Below the pieces are notes generated by a model, which was not told where the DNA came from, searched no databases, and worked only from the letters and a program-made list of their open reading frames with translations. Below are positions 1-7,480 of a DNA stretch of 64,000 nucleotides, piece by piece. Source of the DNA: Marinomonas gallaica (GTDB taxonomy: Bacteria > Pseudomonadota > Gammaproteobacteria > Pseudomonadales > Marinomonadaceae). Positions within the stretch are counted from its first letter, which is position 1, and each line of letters starts with the position of its first letter. The position numbers were made by a program, and so were the translations under genes. The DNA lies in assembly GCF_001639745.1 (NCBI RefSeq), contig NZ_LTAX01000009.1, forward strand, positions 104,731-168,730. The letters run 5' to 3'.

Positions 1-455
1 TAAAGGATGCAAAACGTTCAAAGCTTAGAAATGAAAAACTGGGATTTGTCTATCAGTTTCATCACCTGTTACCTGAGTTTAGTGCGGTTGAAAACGTTAT
101 GATGCCGTTGCTGATCGCTGGGGAGAAGAGTGCAAAGGCGAAATCTATTGCCGCCCAGCTATTGTCCGATGTTGGTTTGTCTGAGCGTCTTGATCATCGA
201 CCGGCCCAGCTCTCTGGTGGTGAACGTCAGCGTGTGGCCATCGCTCGTGCGCTTGCTCATGATCCTACCTGTGTGCTGATGGATGAGCCGACAGGTAACT
301 TAGATGAAACAACCTCTAAAGAAATTCAGGAGTTGATTGTTCGCTTGAAGCAAGAGAAGAACATGGCTTTTTTGATCGTTACTCATGATGAGAAAATGCT
401 TTCTTGGATGGATCGTGCCTATCGGTTGAGTAGTAAAACGCTACAATTGATTTGA
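1..455 (+). CDS. lolD: Lipoprotein-releasing ABC transporter ATPase LolD (5' end outside window)
   Basis: This is the ATPase of the LolCDE-type complex, which releases mature lipoproteins from the inner membrane for delivery to LolA. The reading frame is open from the first bases (first full codon at 3), so the N-terminus and Walker A lie upstream. Visible are the Q-loop segment [14 protein letters not shown], typical of LolD, the ABC signature [15 protein letters not shown], Walker [12 protein letters not shown] and the switch histidine in IVTHD. The ATG at 99 is internal and is not the start. A LolC/F permease gene is expected upstream. No permease follows: the next gene is convergent and shares a hairpin terminator. 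Confidence 0.93.
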   Translation, partial: KDAKRSKLRNEKLGFVYQFHHLLPEFSAVENVMMPLLIAGEKSAKAKSIAAQLLSDVGLSERLDHRPAQLSGGERQRVAIARALAHDPTCVLMDEPTGNLDETTSKEIQELIVRLKQEKNMAFLIVTHDEKMLSWMDRAYRLSSKTLQLI

Positions 456-465
456 TGGCTTAGTT

Positions 466-501
466 AGAAGAAAGGCATTGAGAGATCAATGCCTTTCTTC
501 T
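466..501. terminator. Bidirectional hairpin terminator between lolD and the DUF2062 gene
   Basis: A perfect 15-bp stem (466-480 with 487-501) and a 6-nt loop lie just after the lolD stop and overlap the last codons of the convergent gene. The arm ends are A-rich and T-rich, so it can work on both strands. Confidence 0.75.
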
Positions 502-1010
502 TTGGGTTTACGGCGTCGATTTTTCCAGCGTTTAATAACATGTAGGCGCCATAGTAGTAAGATTGAGACATAGGCAACGCCACCTGCAACAAACCCCGCC
601 ACAGCAGACCCTACATATAAGGGTATCCAAATGTGCTCAATTTGGCTCCATATCCACTCGACTGACATTTGAAATTCAGAGTCGATGCCATTACCAACTA
701 TCCATGTACCAATTAAATAGTTCACATAGAATACAACAGGCATTGTGATAGGGTTTGTAACCCAAACCAAGGCTATCGATAGTGGGATGTTGGCACGCAA
801 TGGGATGGCAAATAGCGCCGATACAACCATTTGAAATGGCATAGGGATAGCAGCCCAAAATATTCCATTCCAGAATGCTTTGGCGACAGAGCGGCGTGAT
901 AGATGCCAAAGATCGGCTTCATAAATTTGTGCCCCTAAAATCCCTAATGCTTTACTTTGTTTTAGCTTTTCAGGATGCGGGACAAGTTTCTTAAGGTAAC
1001 GCTTTGGCAT
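486..1010 (-). CDS. DUF2062 family inner-membrane protein
   Basis: This 174-residue protein has the DUF2062 pattern: a basic N-terminus (MPKRYLKKLVPHPEKL), a conserved stretch around residues 40-60 (AFWNGIFWAAIPMPFQM), then hydrophobic segments with the conserved WVTNPIT. A last membrane segment near residues 130-155 is followed by a very basic tail. The function of the family is not established. It is divergent from the ComEC-like gene (37-bp gap) and convergent with lolD. DUF2062 genes commonly sit near lolCDE/comEC in gammaproteobacteria, which fits this position. The call is by family resemblance only. Confidence 0.85.
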   Translation of the reverse strand: MPKRYLKKLVPHPEKLKQSKALGILGAQIYEADLWHLSRRSVAKAFWNGIFWAAIPMPFQMVVSALFAIPLRANIPLSIALVWVTNPITMPVVFYVNYLIGTWIVGNGIDSEFQMSVEWIWSQIEHIWIPLYVGSAVAGFVAGGVAYVSILLLWRLHVIKRWKNRRRKPKEERH

Positions 1011-1047
1011 AATGACTACTTAGGCTAGACATGGACAAGGAGGTCCT

Positions 1048-2841
1048 ATGCTGCTTTTAAATATTTGCGTGCTGGTGGGCGCAGTGCTCACGCCTCCATC
1101 GCTCCGGTGGATGTATTCTACTCATATCGTCATCTTATGTCTCTATCAAATCCATCGTAAAGACTGGTGGGGGTTGATATTTGTCTCTATTTCCATAGTT
1201 TGCCTGATTAGCAGTAATCCATGGAAAGATTGGGGAGTTCCGGAAAAAGCGGATCAATATTATTGGGATGTCACGAAACAGTGTTTATCAGCACCTTCAT
1301 CTTCTACAAAATATTGGGTATACGTCAAATCTAAGTCGGGCGCGTACATGTCTCGCAGCTGCGAGGTGAGTGATGCTGCCCAAGTATTGCTCCCTGTAAA
1401 GCCTTACTTTGCCGAATTATTTGGAAGTTACCCTGCACATAGAGCGTTCATAAAGGGTGCCGATCTGATGATTTACCTCGATCACGATATAAATCAGCCG
1501 GATGCATCAAGTGCGCTGGATCAATATCCGAGTTGGCGTTTTGCCTACTCGATTATCCGAGGCGACAGAAGTACATGGGATGAGCGGGACCGCTGGCTGA
1601 TCAACTATCTCGGTTTAACGCACCTTTTTGTCGTGTCTGGTTTACACATAGGTTTCGTGTGTATGTTGGTGGTATGGGGATGCCGAGTTATTTGGTGTCG
1701 TCTTAGCGCTGCTCGAATAATGTTTTATCAACGGGCTCGTTTAGAGTTTGTGGCGGTTGTCCCTTTGTGTGTATGTTACGCATTGTGGAGTGGTGCTGGA
1801 GAGCCAGCTATTCGCGCTTGTTTAATGGCGGTAATATTTTTTGCATTACGAGCAAAGGCACAACACGTTTCTTTATTTCCAGTGCTGCTGTTTAGTGCTT
1901 GGCTAATGCTATTGTTTTGGCCTGGGCGCGCTTTGGACCCTTCATTTTGGCTTTCTTTCTCTTTTGTGGCGCTTATCTCTCTTTTGATAAAGCGCTTAGA
2001 GCGATGCGGCCGATTATTATTAATGCAGTGTTTTCTATCCCTCTTTGCTCTGCTGTTGACATTGGGTTGGCAGCAAAGTCTGAGTGGACTAACGGTTTTA
2101 GCGAACATTGTTATGGTGCCGTTTGTCGCTGTGATTTGGTTTCCTGTCTCGTTGTTATCTTATGCTTTGAATGAATGGCTATCATGGACGTGGTTATATG
2201 GGGCGTTAGATAGTGGTCTAGTTTGGTTTTTTGACGCGACGGAGCCCTATCTTTATGGCGATATATTTGTATTACCAAGAGACGATACTTCAACTTGGGT
2301 AAAGTTAAGTCTCCTTACTGTCGCCGCTTTCGCCGTATACTGGTTCCCACTGCGGCGGGGTATTCTTGTGCTCGGTTTATTAAGTATTACAGCTATATCA
2401 ATCCCGCAGAAAGTCCAGTGGCGTTATTTATGGCAAAAGGATCACTATGGTGTCAGTCAGTATCGTAATCAGGGTCATGGCGTGGTGTCATATGATAGTC
2501 AAGTTTTGGTTAGATTAGGTGGGGTTGGCATGGCGATTAATTTACCAAAAGCTCATATCGCGCATCAGGCGCTTAAAGAAAATTGGCAGTTAGCGATTAC
2601 CAATAAAGGATCGGTTGTGTCGGATGTGCTGCATAAAATGAACGTTTCAACCATTGATATGAAAGAAGACGAGACATTACGTTTCTATTTAGATCATGGT
2701 GCATGGAGAGTAGAATCCTCTACTTGCTATCATTTATTAAATGTTGTGAAAACAGTTGCTTGCGAGCATGCAGAATTGCTAGAGAGTGTGTTAAATTATT
2801 CGCAAATTGATACAGGAGGTCTCGGTGTTAGAGCTTTTTAA
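1048..2841 (+). CDS. comEC: ComEC/Rec2-type DNA-uptake channel protein, hydrolase domain degenerate
   Basis: ComEC forms the inner-membrane channel for single-stranded DNA during natural transformation. The start has a strong site (AAGGAGG at 1037-1043, 4 nt before ATG). Two N-terminal membrane segments lead to a soluble OB-like part. The competence domain follows with its hallmark near residues 190-205 (GLTHLFVVSGLHIGF) and many membrane helices up to about residue 450. The protein has 597 residues; full ComEC proteins usually run past 700 because of a C-terminal metallo-beta-lactamase domain. Here the C-terminal 150 residues lack an HxHxDH motif, and the usual DVGQGD-like segment is replaced by a non-matching one (YRNQGHGVVSYDS). 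The channel may remain, but the nuclease-like domain appears lost. The 3' end overlaps the exbB-like gene by 17 bp. Confidence 0.85.
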   Translation: MLLLNICVLVGAVLTPPSLRWMYSTHIVILCLYQIHRKDWWGLIFVSISIVCLISSNPWKDWGVPEKADQYYWDVTKQCLSAPSSSTKYWVYVKSKSGAYMSRSCEVSDAAQVLLPVKPYFAELFGSYPAHRAFIKGADLMIYLDHDINQPDASSALDQYPSWRFAYSIIRGDRSTWDERDRWLINYLGLTHLFVVSGLHIGFVCMLVVWGCRVIWCRLSAARIMFYQRARLEFVAVVPLCVCYALWSGAGEPAIRACLMAVIFFALRAKAQHVSLFPVLLFSAWLMLLFWPGRALDPSFWLSFSFVALISLLIKRLERCGRLLLMQCFLSLFALLLTLGWQQSLSGLTVLANIVMVPFVAVIWFPVSLLSYALNEWLSWTWLYGALDSGLVWFFDATEPYLYGDIFVLPRDDTSTWVKLSLLTVAAFAVYWFPLRRGILVLGLLSITAISIPQKVQWRYLWQKDHYGVSQYRNQGHGVVSYDSQVLVRLGGVGMAINLPKAHIAHQALKENWQLAITNKGSVVSDVLHKMNVSTIDMKEDETLRFYLDHGAWRVESSTCYHLLNVVKTVACEHAELLESVLNYSQIDTGGLGVRAF

Positions 2842-3436
2842 ATCCGGCGGCGCATTTATGTGGCCGTTATTGTTATGTTCTATTCTTACGCTTGCCATTG
2901 TTCTAGAGCGATTTTGGACGCTGCGTAATAACCGAGTTGCCCCACGCTCGCTATTATCGGATGTTTTAGCTCGCTTACGTGAAGATCGAATGACGCTAGA
3001 CTACATTCGCTCTATGCAGGCTAAATCTGGCTTAAGCTTTATTTTTGCTTCTGGATTGCTTAACTCGAAGCATGGTCGTCGAGCTATGAAAGAGAGCATT
3101 CAGGAAGCGGCTAATCATGTAATTCATGAACTTGAGCGCTTTATGAGTACATTAGGCACGATCGCGGTGATTTCTCCCCTGATTGGCTTATTGGGTACCG
3201 TAGTAGGTATGATCAAAGTCTTTAATGTATTAATGGAGCAGGGTGCAGGTAATACTCAGCTTTTGGCTGGTGGAATTTCCGAGGCGCTTTTAACTACCGC
3301 GGCGGGTTTGGCGGTCGCGATACCTGCATTGGTCTTCCATCGCTACTTTGCACGTCGCATCGATGAATTGGTTGTCAACATGGAGCAGCAGTCGACTAAG
3401 CTTATTGATGTTCTTAACGCTGATGGCAAAGAGTAG
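2825..3436 (+). CDS. exbB: MotA/TolQ/ExbB proton channel family protein
   Basis: This is an ExbB/TolQ-like inner-membrane subunit that, with ExbD/TolR, uses the proton gradient to energise envelope processes. GTG at 2825 is chosen as start because AGGAGGT (2814-2820) sits 4 nt upstream; a TTG at 2807 is in frame but lies before that site. The 203-residue product has one membrane helix near residues 10-28, a cytoplasmic loop, and two helices around residues 108-130 and 145-170. The latter carry the conserved pattern LGTVVGMIKVF and ALLTTAAGLAVAIPALV. It overlaps the comEC end and is followed at once by exbD and lpxK, so the pair may be tied to lipid A or lipoprotein traffic. The exact client is unknown. 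Confidence 0.9.
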   Translation: MLELFKSGGAFMWPLLLCSILTLAIVLERFWTLRNNRVAPRSLLSDVLARLREDRMTLDYIRSMQAKSGLSFIFASGLLNSKHGRRAMKESIQEAANHVIHELERFMSTLGTIAVISPLIGLLGTVVGMIKVFNVLMEQGAGNTQLLAGGISEALLTTAAGLAVAIPALVFHRYFARRIDELVVNMEQQSTKLIDVLNADGKE

Positions 3437-3448
3437 CAGGGGAACACT

Positions 3449-3871
3449 TTGAAATTTCGCCGACAAAAGATTGAAGATGTCCACATCAATTTAACGCCTC
3501 TAATTGACGTTGTATTTCTGTTACTTATCTTTTTTATGGTCAGTACGACCTTTAAACAAACGACTGATTTAACCATTGATTTACCAACCGCGTCGAATGG
3601 CGCACCTTCTGTTATTTCACAAAATCCAGTAGAAGTTACCATTACGCGAGATGGTCAATTTGTCATCAATGGCCAGACGTTGATTAATGAGCGAACGGAT
3701 ACCTTAGTGCAAGGGTTGAAAGAGTCGTTCCAAGATAATTTTGAGCGTCCTTTGATTATTACCGCAGATGCCAATGCTTCTTATGAGATGGTCATGCGAG
3801 TGTATGATGCCGCGGCTCAGCTTGGCATTACAAAGCTTGCTCATACTGCGCAAAAAGAGACGGGGTTGTGA
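3449..3871 (+). CDS. exbD: ExbD/TolR family biopolymer transport protein
   Basis: This partner of the preceding ExbB-like channel has 140 residues: a short cytoplasmic N-terminus, one membrane helix (about residues 18-38) starting with the proton-carrying aspartate in LTPLIDVVFLLLIFFMVS, and a periplasmic domain. The start is TTG at 3449, preceded by AGGGGA 5-10 nt upstream; no ATG is available near the conserved N-terminus. Its stop overlaps the lpxK GTG start (GTGA), so the two are translationally coupled. Confidence 0.9.
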   Translation: MKFRRQKIEDVHINLTPLIDVVFLLLIFFMVSTTFKQTTDLTIDLPTASNGAPSVISQNPVEVTITRDGQFVINGQTLINERTDTLVQGLKESFQDNFERPLIITADANASYEMVMRVYDAAAQLGITKLAHTAQKETGL

Positions 3872-4887
3872 GTCTAGAGCAGTCCCTATCGCGCTCTTGG
3901 TATGGTTCATATGGCTGGACATGGGCGTTAGCGCCTTTGCTGTTGCTGACGGTGCCCGTGGTTAAGTGCAAGCGTCAAAATTATCTTTCTCATCGATTAT
4001 CAAGCAGTTACCAGTCCGCTTTGCCTGTTATTATTGTCGGCAATATTACGGTCGGGGGAACGGGGAAGTCGCCTATGGTGATTGCCTTGGCTGACTGGCT
4101 CAAGCGACAAGGATACTCACCAGGTATCGTAACGCGAGGGCATAAACGATCGTCAGATGAGGTAATGCTTGTCAGTCACTCTTCAAGAGCTGCAGACGTT
4201 GGTGATGAACCGCTAATGTTGTTTCGTCGAGCGGGTTGCCCTGTGGCGGTTTCTGCTAAGCGAGTTCAAGCCATTCAAGCGTTAGAGCAGCTTGAGTATG
4301 TGGATGTTATCATCAGTGATGATGGCTTACAGCATTATGCTATGGATCGAGATATCGAAATAGTGATGGTGGATGCCAAAAGAGGGTTGGGTAATAATAT
4401 GTTACTTCCCGTTGGTCCCCTAAGAGAGCCGGCCTCTCGTTTGAATCACGCCGATTATATTTTTACGATTGGCGATCAACCAAAGCTGGATATTCTGCCG
4501 CACTATTATTATGGCAAACTGGCTTTAAATAGACTCGTACATGTCAAAGATAAAGATCGCACAAGAGCCTTGACTGACTTAGAAAGTCGCTCTTGGACGG
4601 TTGTTGCAGGGATTGGTAACCCCGCACGTTTTTTGGATAGCTTAGTGAGTTACGGCTTACCACATAATTCGCCAAGTCACTTTTTTTCAGATCATCATCA
4701 TTTTCTCCATAGCGATTTGGCGGCTTTTAAAACTATCATCATGACTGAGAAAGATGCGGTAAAAGTTGAAGGCTTTGCCAGCTCAGAGGATGATTGGTGG
4801 TATGTCGCTGCAGAGCTTGAATTACCGCTCGAATTGACGCGTCAATTAGATGAGCAAATCAAACAAGTCATTAAACAGAAGAAATAG
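3868..4887 (+). CDS. lpxK: Tetraacyldisaccharide 4'-kinase LpxK
   Basis: LpxK phosphorylates the 4' position of tetraacyldisaccharide 1-phosphate, giving lipid IVA at the inner membrane. The 339-residue product has an N-terminal membrane-associated helix (about residues 16-33), a P-loop GGTGKS at residues 63-68 within [14 protein letters not shown], and the family motif DDGLQH. The GTG start overlaps the exbD stop by 4 bp. Length matches the family. It sits in the usual operon with exbBD upstream and a Trm112-like gene downstream. Confidence 0.95.
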   Translation: MSLEQSLSRSWYGSYGWTWALAPLLLLTVPVVKCKRQNYLSHRLSSSYQSALPVIIVGNITVGGTGKSPMVIALADWLKRQGYSPGIVTRGHKRSSDEVMLVSHSSRAADVGDEPLMLFRRAGCPVAVSAKRVQAIQALEQLEYVDVIISDDGLQHYAMDRDIEIVMVDAKRGLGNNMLLPVGPLREPASRLNHADYIFTIGDQPKLDILPHYYYGKLALNRLVHVKDKDRTRALTDLESRSWTVVAGIGNPARFLDSLVSYGLPHNSPSHFFSDHHHFLHSDLAAFKTIIMTEKDAVKVEGFASSEDDWWYVAAELELPLELTRQLDEQIKQVIKQKK

Positions 4888-4891
4888 CATT

Positions 4892-5080
4892 ATGAACAAA
4901 GCACTTTTAGAGATTTTAGTTTGTCCAGTAACTAAGGCACCATTAACACTGAATGAAGAAGGCACTGAGCTGATTAGTAAAGTGGGCGGTATGGCTTATC
5001 CAGTTCGTGATGGGATTCCAGTGTTGCTTGAAAGTGAAGCGCGTACTTTGAGCGCAGATGAGCGTTTAGACGAAAAATAA
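4892..5080 (+). CDS. Trm112-like (YcaR family) small protein
   Basis: This protein has 62 residues and starts at the ATG just after the lpxK stop ([17 protein letters not shown]). A longer reading from 4850 is only an extension into lpxK. It has the Trm112/UPF0434 fold signature: one CP..K pair near the N-terminus (LVCPVTK), then [12 protein letters not shown]. The second zinc-ligand pair seen in eukaryotic Trm112 is absent, as in bacterial YcaR. YcaR genes usually lie between lpxK and kdsB; here kdsB does not follow. Confidence 0.9.
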   Translation: MNKALLEILVCPVTKAPLTLNEEGTELISKVGGMAYPVRDGIPVLLESEARTLSADERLDEK

Positions 5081-5085
5081 TTGCA

Positions 5086-5544
5086 ATGATGAAAGTACTT
5101 ACGGTTTGTTTAGGCAATATTTGCCGCTCGCCTGCTGCACAGGGCATTTTGGAGTATCTAGCTAAGGAAAGAGGGCTTGATCTTCATGTTGAGTCTGCTG
5201 GCACAGCGGCTTTTCACATCGGTAAGCTGCCGGATGCTCGTTCAATTAAAACACTGAAATCTGTTGGTGTAGATATAACCCAGCAACGCGCACGACAAGT
5301 TTGTGTCGAGGATTTTCATGAGTTTGATTGGATTGTTGCGATGGATAGTGAAAACTTAGCCAATCTAAAACATATTCGCCCCTTAAGCAGTAAGGCGAGT
5401 GTGGTTATGTTTGGTTGCTATCGTGATGGCGTTGATTTCGGTGAAGTGGCTGATCCTTATTATGGTGGTGATGCGGGTTTTGAGGCGATGAAAGTCCAGC
5501 TATTTTCTATTGCGGATGATTTTTTGGCACATGCTTATGAATGA
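5086..5544 (+). CDS. Low-molecular-weight protein-tyrosine phosphatase
   Basis: This 152-residue LMW-PTP has the CX5R active-site loop at residues 8-14 (CLGNICR, followed by SP) and the general-acid aspartate in ADPYYGG (residue 123). Such enzymes remove phosphate from tyrosine in proteins. Next to polysaccharide loci they oppose BY-kinases, but none is visible here. It starts 5 bp after the Trm112-like gene and its 3' end overlaps murB. In related genomes this phosphatase lies between kdsB and murB. Confidence 0.92.
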   Translation: MMKVLTVCLGNICRSPAAQGILEYLAKERGLDLHVESAGTAAFHIGKLPDARSIKTLKSVGVDITQQRARQVCVEDFHEFDWIVAMDSENLANLKHIRPLSSKASVVMFGCYRDGVDFGEVADPYYGGDAGFEAMKVQLFSIADDFLAHAYE

Positions 5545-6580
5545 GCACAAGCTCCCGGTTTGGCCAGAATGGATCTCTCACAAGACTTCTCTGCAATCTT
5601 TCAATACCTTCGGCTTCGACTATCAAGCTGAGTTCTTGGCGGTTGTAGAAAGCATAGAACAGCTTATTGCATCGGTAAAGTGGGCTAAGTGCCATGATTT
5701 GCCCGTTACGGTAATAGGGGGAGGCAGTAATTTACTCATTAAAGGTGATGTCGCTGGTCTAGTGATCGTTAATCAACTTAGTGGTATCGCCGTTCATTAT
5801 TCCGACGATGATTGCTCTGAGGTAACTTTTTCAGCGGGTGAAAATTGGCATAATTGTGTTGCTTGGTCGGTTGATCAAGGTCTTGGTGGTATTGAGAATT
5901 TGGCGCTTATTCCGGGTACTGCAGGCGCTGCACCTGTTCAGAACATCGGTGCTTATGGTGTTGAAGTGAAAGATACTCTCCAGCGTGTTACTGCTCTAGA
6001 TTTAGAGACATTAGAGTTGGTTGAAATTGAAGCGAATCAATGCGGTTTTGCATATCGTGAATCTAAATTTAAGCATGAGTGGAAGTCTAAGTACATCATT
6101 ACGTCTATGACGGTTAGACTGAGTGCGACGCCAACGTTAGTGCTTGAGTATGGTGGCTTATTGCAAGCTATGCCTTCGTCTCCGACCATTAGGGATGTGT
6201 TTGAGACAGTTTGCCATGTGCGTAGAGAGAAGCTCCCTGATCCTGCTGAGGTAGCGAATTCAGGTAGTTTTTTCAAAAATCCCGTGGTCAGTGATGTTGT
6301 TTATCAGTCTATTCGAACTCAGTATCCTGAGGTCGTTGCGTTTGTGCAAGGTAAACAATGGAAGCTTGCTGCAGGGTGGCTTAATGATCGGGCAGGATGG
6401 AAGGGATACCAAGAAAATGGTGTGGGTGTGTACCCAAAGCAAGCGTTAGTGTTGGTTAATTACACTTGTCAAAAAGCAGATGCCTTGTTGGCTTTAGAAG
6501 CAAAGATCAAAGCATCAGTGTACAAGACGTTTGGCGTTGAGTTGGAACGTGAGCCTGTTCTCTTAGGAGGATCGGTGTGA
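5537..6580 (+). CDS. murB: UDP-N-acetylenolpyruvoylglucosamine reductase MurB
   Basis: MurB makes UDP-N-acetylmuramic acid using FAD and NADPH in the cytoplasm. About 347 residues in the long type I (E. coli-like) form. FAD-binding stretch TVIGGGSNLL near residues 58-67, substrate-binding arginine in YRESKF (about 174), catalytic serine in NSGSFFKNP (about 244) and a C-terminal glutamate region. The start is uncertain: ATG at 5537 (MNEHKLPVWP) overlaps the phosphatase stop and fits family length, while ATG 5531 is equally possible. The 3' end overlaps murI by 4 bp. Confidence 0.95.
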   Translation: MNEHKLPVWPEWISHKTSLQSFNTFGFDYQAEFLAVVESIEQLIASVKWAKCHDLPVTVIGGGSNLLIKGDVAGLVIVNQLSGIAVHYSDDDCSEVTFSAGENWHNCVAWSVDQGLGGIENLALIPGTAGAAPVQNIGAYGVEVKDTLQRVTALDLETLELVEIEANQCGFAYRESKFKHEWKSKYIITSMTVRLSATPTLVLEYGGLLQAMPSSPTIRDVFETVCHVRREKLPDPAEVANSGSFFKNPVVSDVVYQSIRTQYPEVVAFVQGKQWKLAAGWLNDRAGWKGYQENGVGVYPKQALVLVNYTCQKADALLALEAKIKASVYKTFGVELEREPVLLGGSV

Positions 6581-7362
6581 CCATCAAAATTGGTGTGATG
6601 GATTCTGGAGCGGGCGGACTAACCATTCTTCAGTCCATCCATGCCGCCATTCCTCAAGCGAATCTTATTTATTTTGCAGACCAAGCGAATGCGCCTTACG
6701 GTCAGCAAACACCGCTCTTCATTACGCGGCGACTCATAGAGATAGCAGATTATTTTATTGCTCAAGGGTGTCAAATGATGGTGATCGCTTGTAACACGGC
6801 CACAGTGGCCGGCATTACAGAGCTTAGGCAGTCTATTTCTATTCCAGTTGTAGGTGTGGAGCCTGCTGTAAAGCCAGCATGCAGTTCCAGTGTATGCAAG
6901 CGCATCACAGTGCTTGCCACGCAAGGGACGAGTATCAGTAAGCGGTTAAATGATTTAATTGATACTTGGCGCTTTGATACAGATGTTGAGGTATTGGCTA
7001 GCGCCAGCTTGGCCACCTTAATAGATAGTATGCCTACTAGTTTGAGTGAATTAAAAGAAGAGGTTGCTCGTATTGCGGAGCAGGTCCTTAGTAATAAGTC
7101 TGATACCTTAGTTTTGGCTTGTACTCACTACCCATTAGTGAAAAATCTGTTTGATGAAGTGTTGCCATTAGTGTCGATTGTGGAGCCGAGTCGAGGTGTG
7201 ACGGCTCAAGTGCAAAGGCTCATTGCCATTCATGATGTGCCCATTGGTGCAGAGTGTAGGAGTGAAGTAAGTGTTTTGACCAATGGCTCAGCACAACTTA
7301 AAGCGTCTTTGTCTTATTGGGTTGATCCTTTAATGGCCCAAGTTACTTATATTCATATCTGA
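6577..7362 (+). CDS. murI: Glutamate racemase MurI
   Basis: MurI interconverts L- and D-glutamate to supply D-Glu for peptidoglycan. Start GTG at 6577 follows AGGAGG (6565-6570). Both catalytic cysteines are visible, C72 in ACNTAT and C182 in ACTHYPL, as is the N-terminal MDSGAGG loop. Normal length (261 residues). It overlaps murB by 4 bp, making a murB-murI pair. As I recall the Pseudomonas locus, murB is followed directly by rne there, so the murI placement looks specific to this lineage. Confidence 0.95.
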   Translation: MTIKIGVMDSGAGGLTILQSIHAAIPQANLIYFADQANAPYGQQTPLFITRRLIEIADYFIAQGCQMMVIACNTATVAGITELRQSISIPVVGVEPAVKPACSSSVCKRITVLATQGTSISKRLNDLIDTWRFDTDVEVLASASLATLIDSMPTSLSELKEEVARIAEQVLSNKSDTLVLACTHYPLVKNLFDEVLPLVSIVEPSRGVTAQVQRLIAIHDVPIGAECRSEVSVLTNGSAQLKASLSYWVDPLMAQVTYIHI

Positions 7363-7423
7363 CGTTGGCAATGTGCCATTGCTTTTTAAAGGCCAAGCTT
7401 GTTAGTTAATGATCGTGATAAAC

Positions 7424-7463
7424 AAAAAAACGCCAGCTAATTATCATTAGCTGGCGTTTTTTT
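7424..7463. terminator. Bidirectional terminator between murI and rne
   Basis: A perfect 10-bp GC-rich stem CGCCAGCTAA / TTAGCTGGCG (7431-7440 and 7447-7456) is flanked by seven A on the left and seven T on the right. It can end both the murI transcript and the convergent rne transcript. Confidence 0.9.
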
Positions 7464-7480
7464 AGGTTGCTAAAAAGTGC

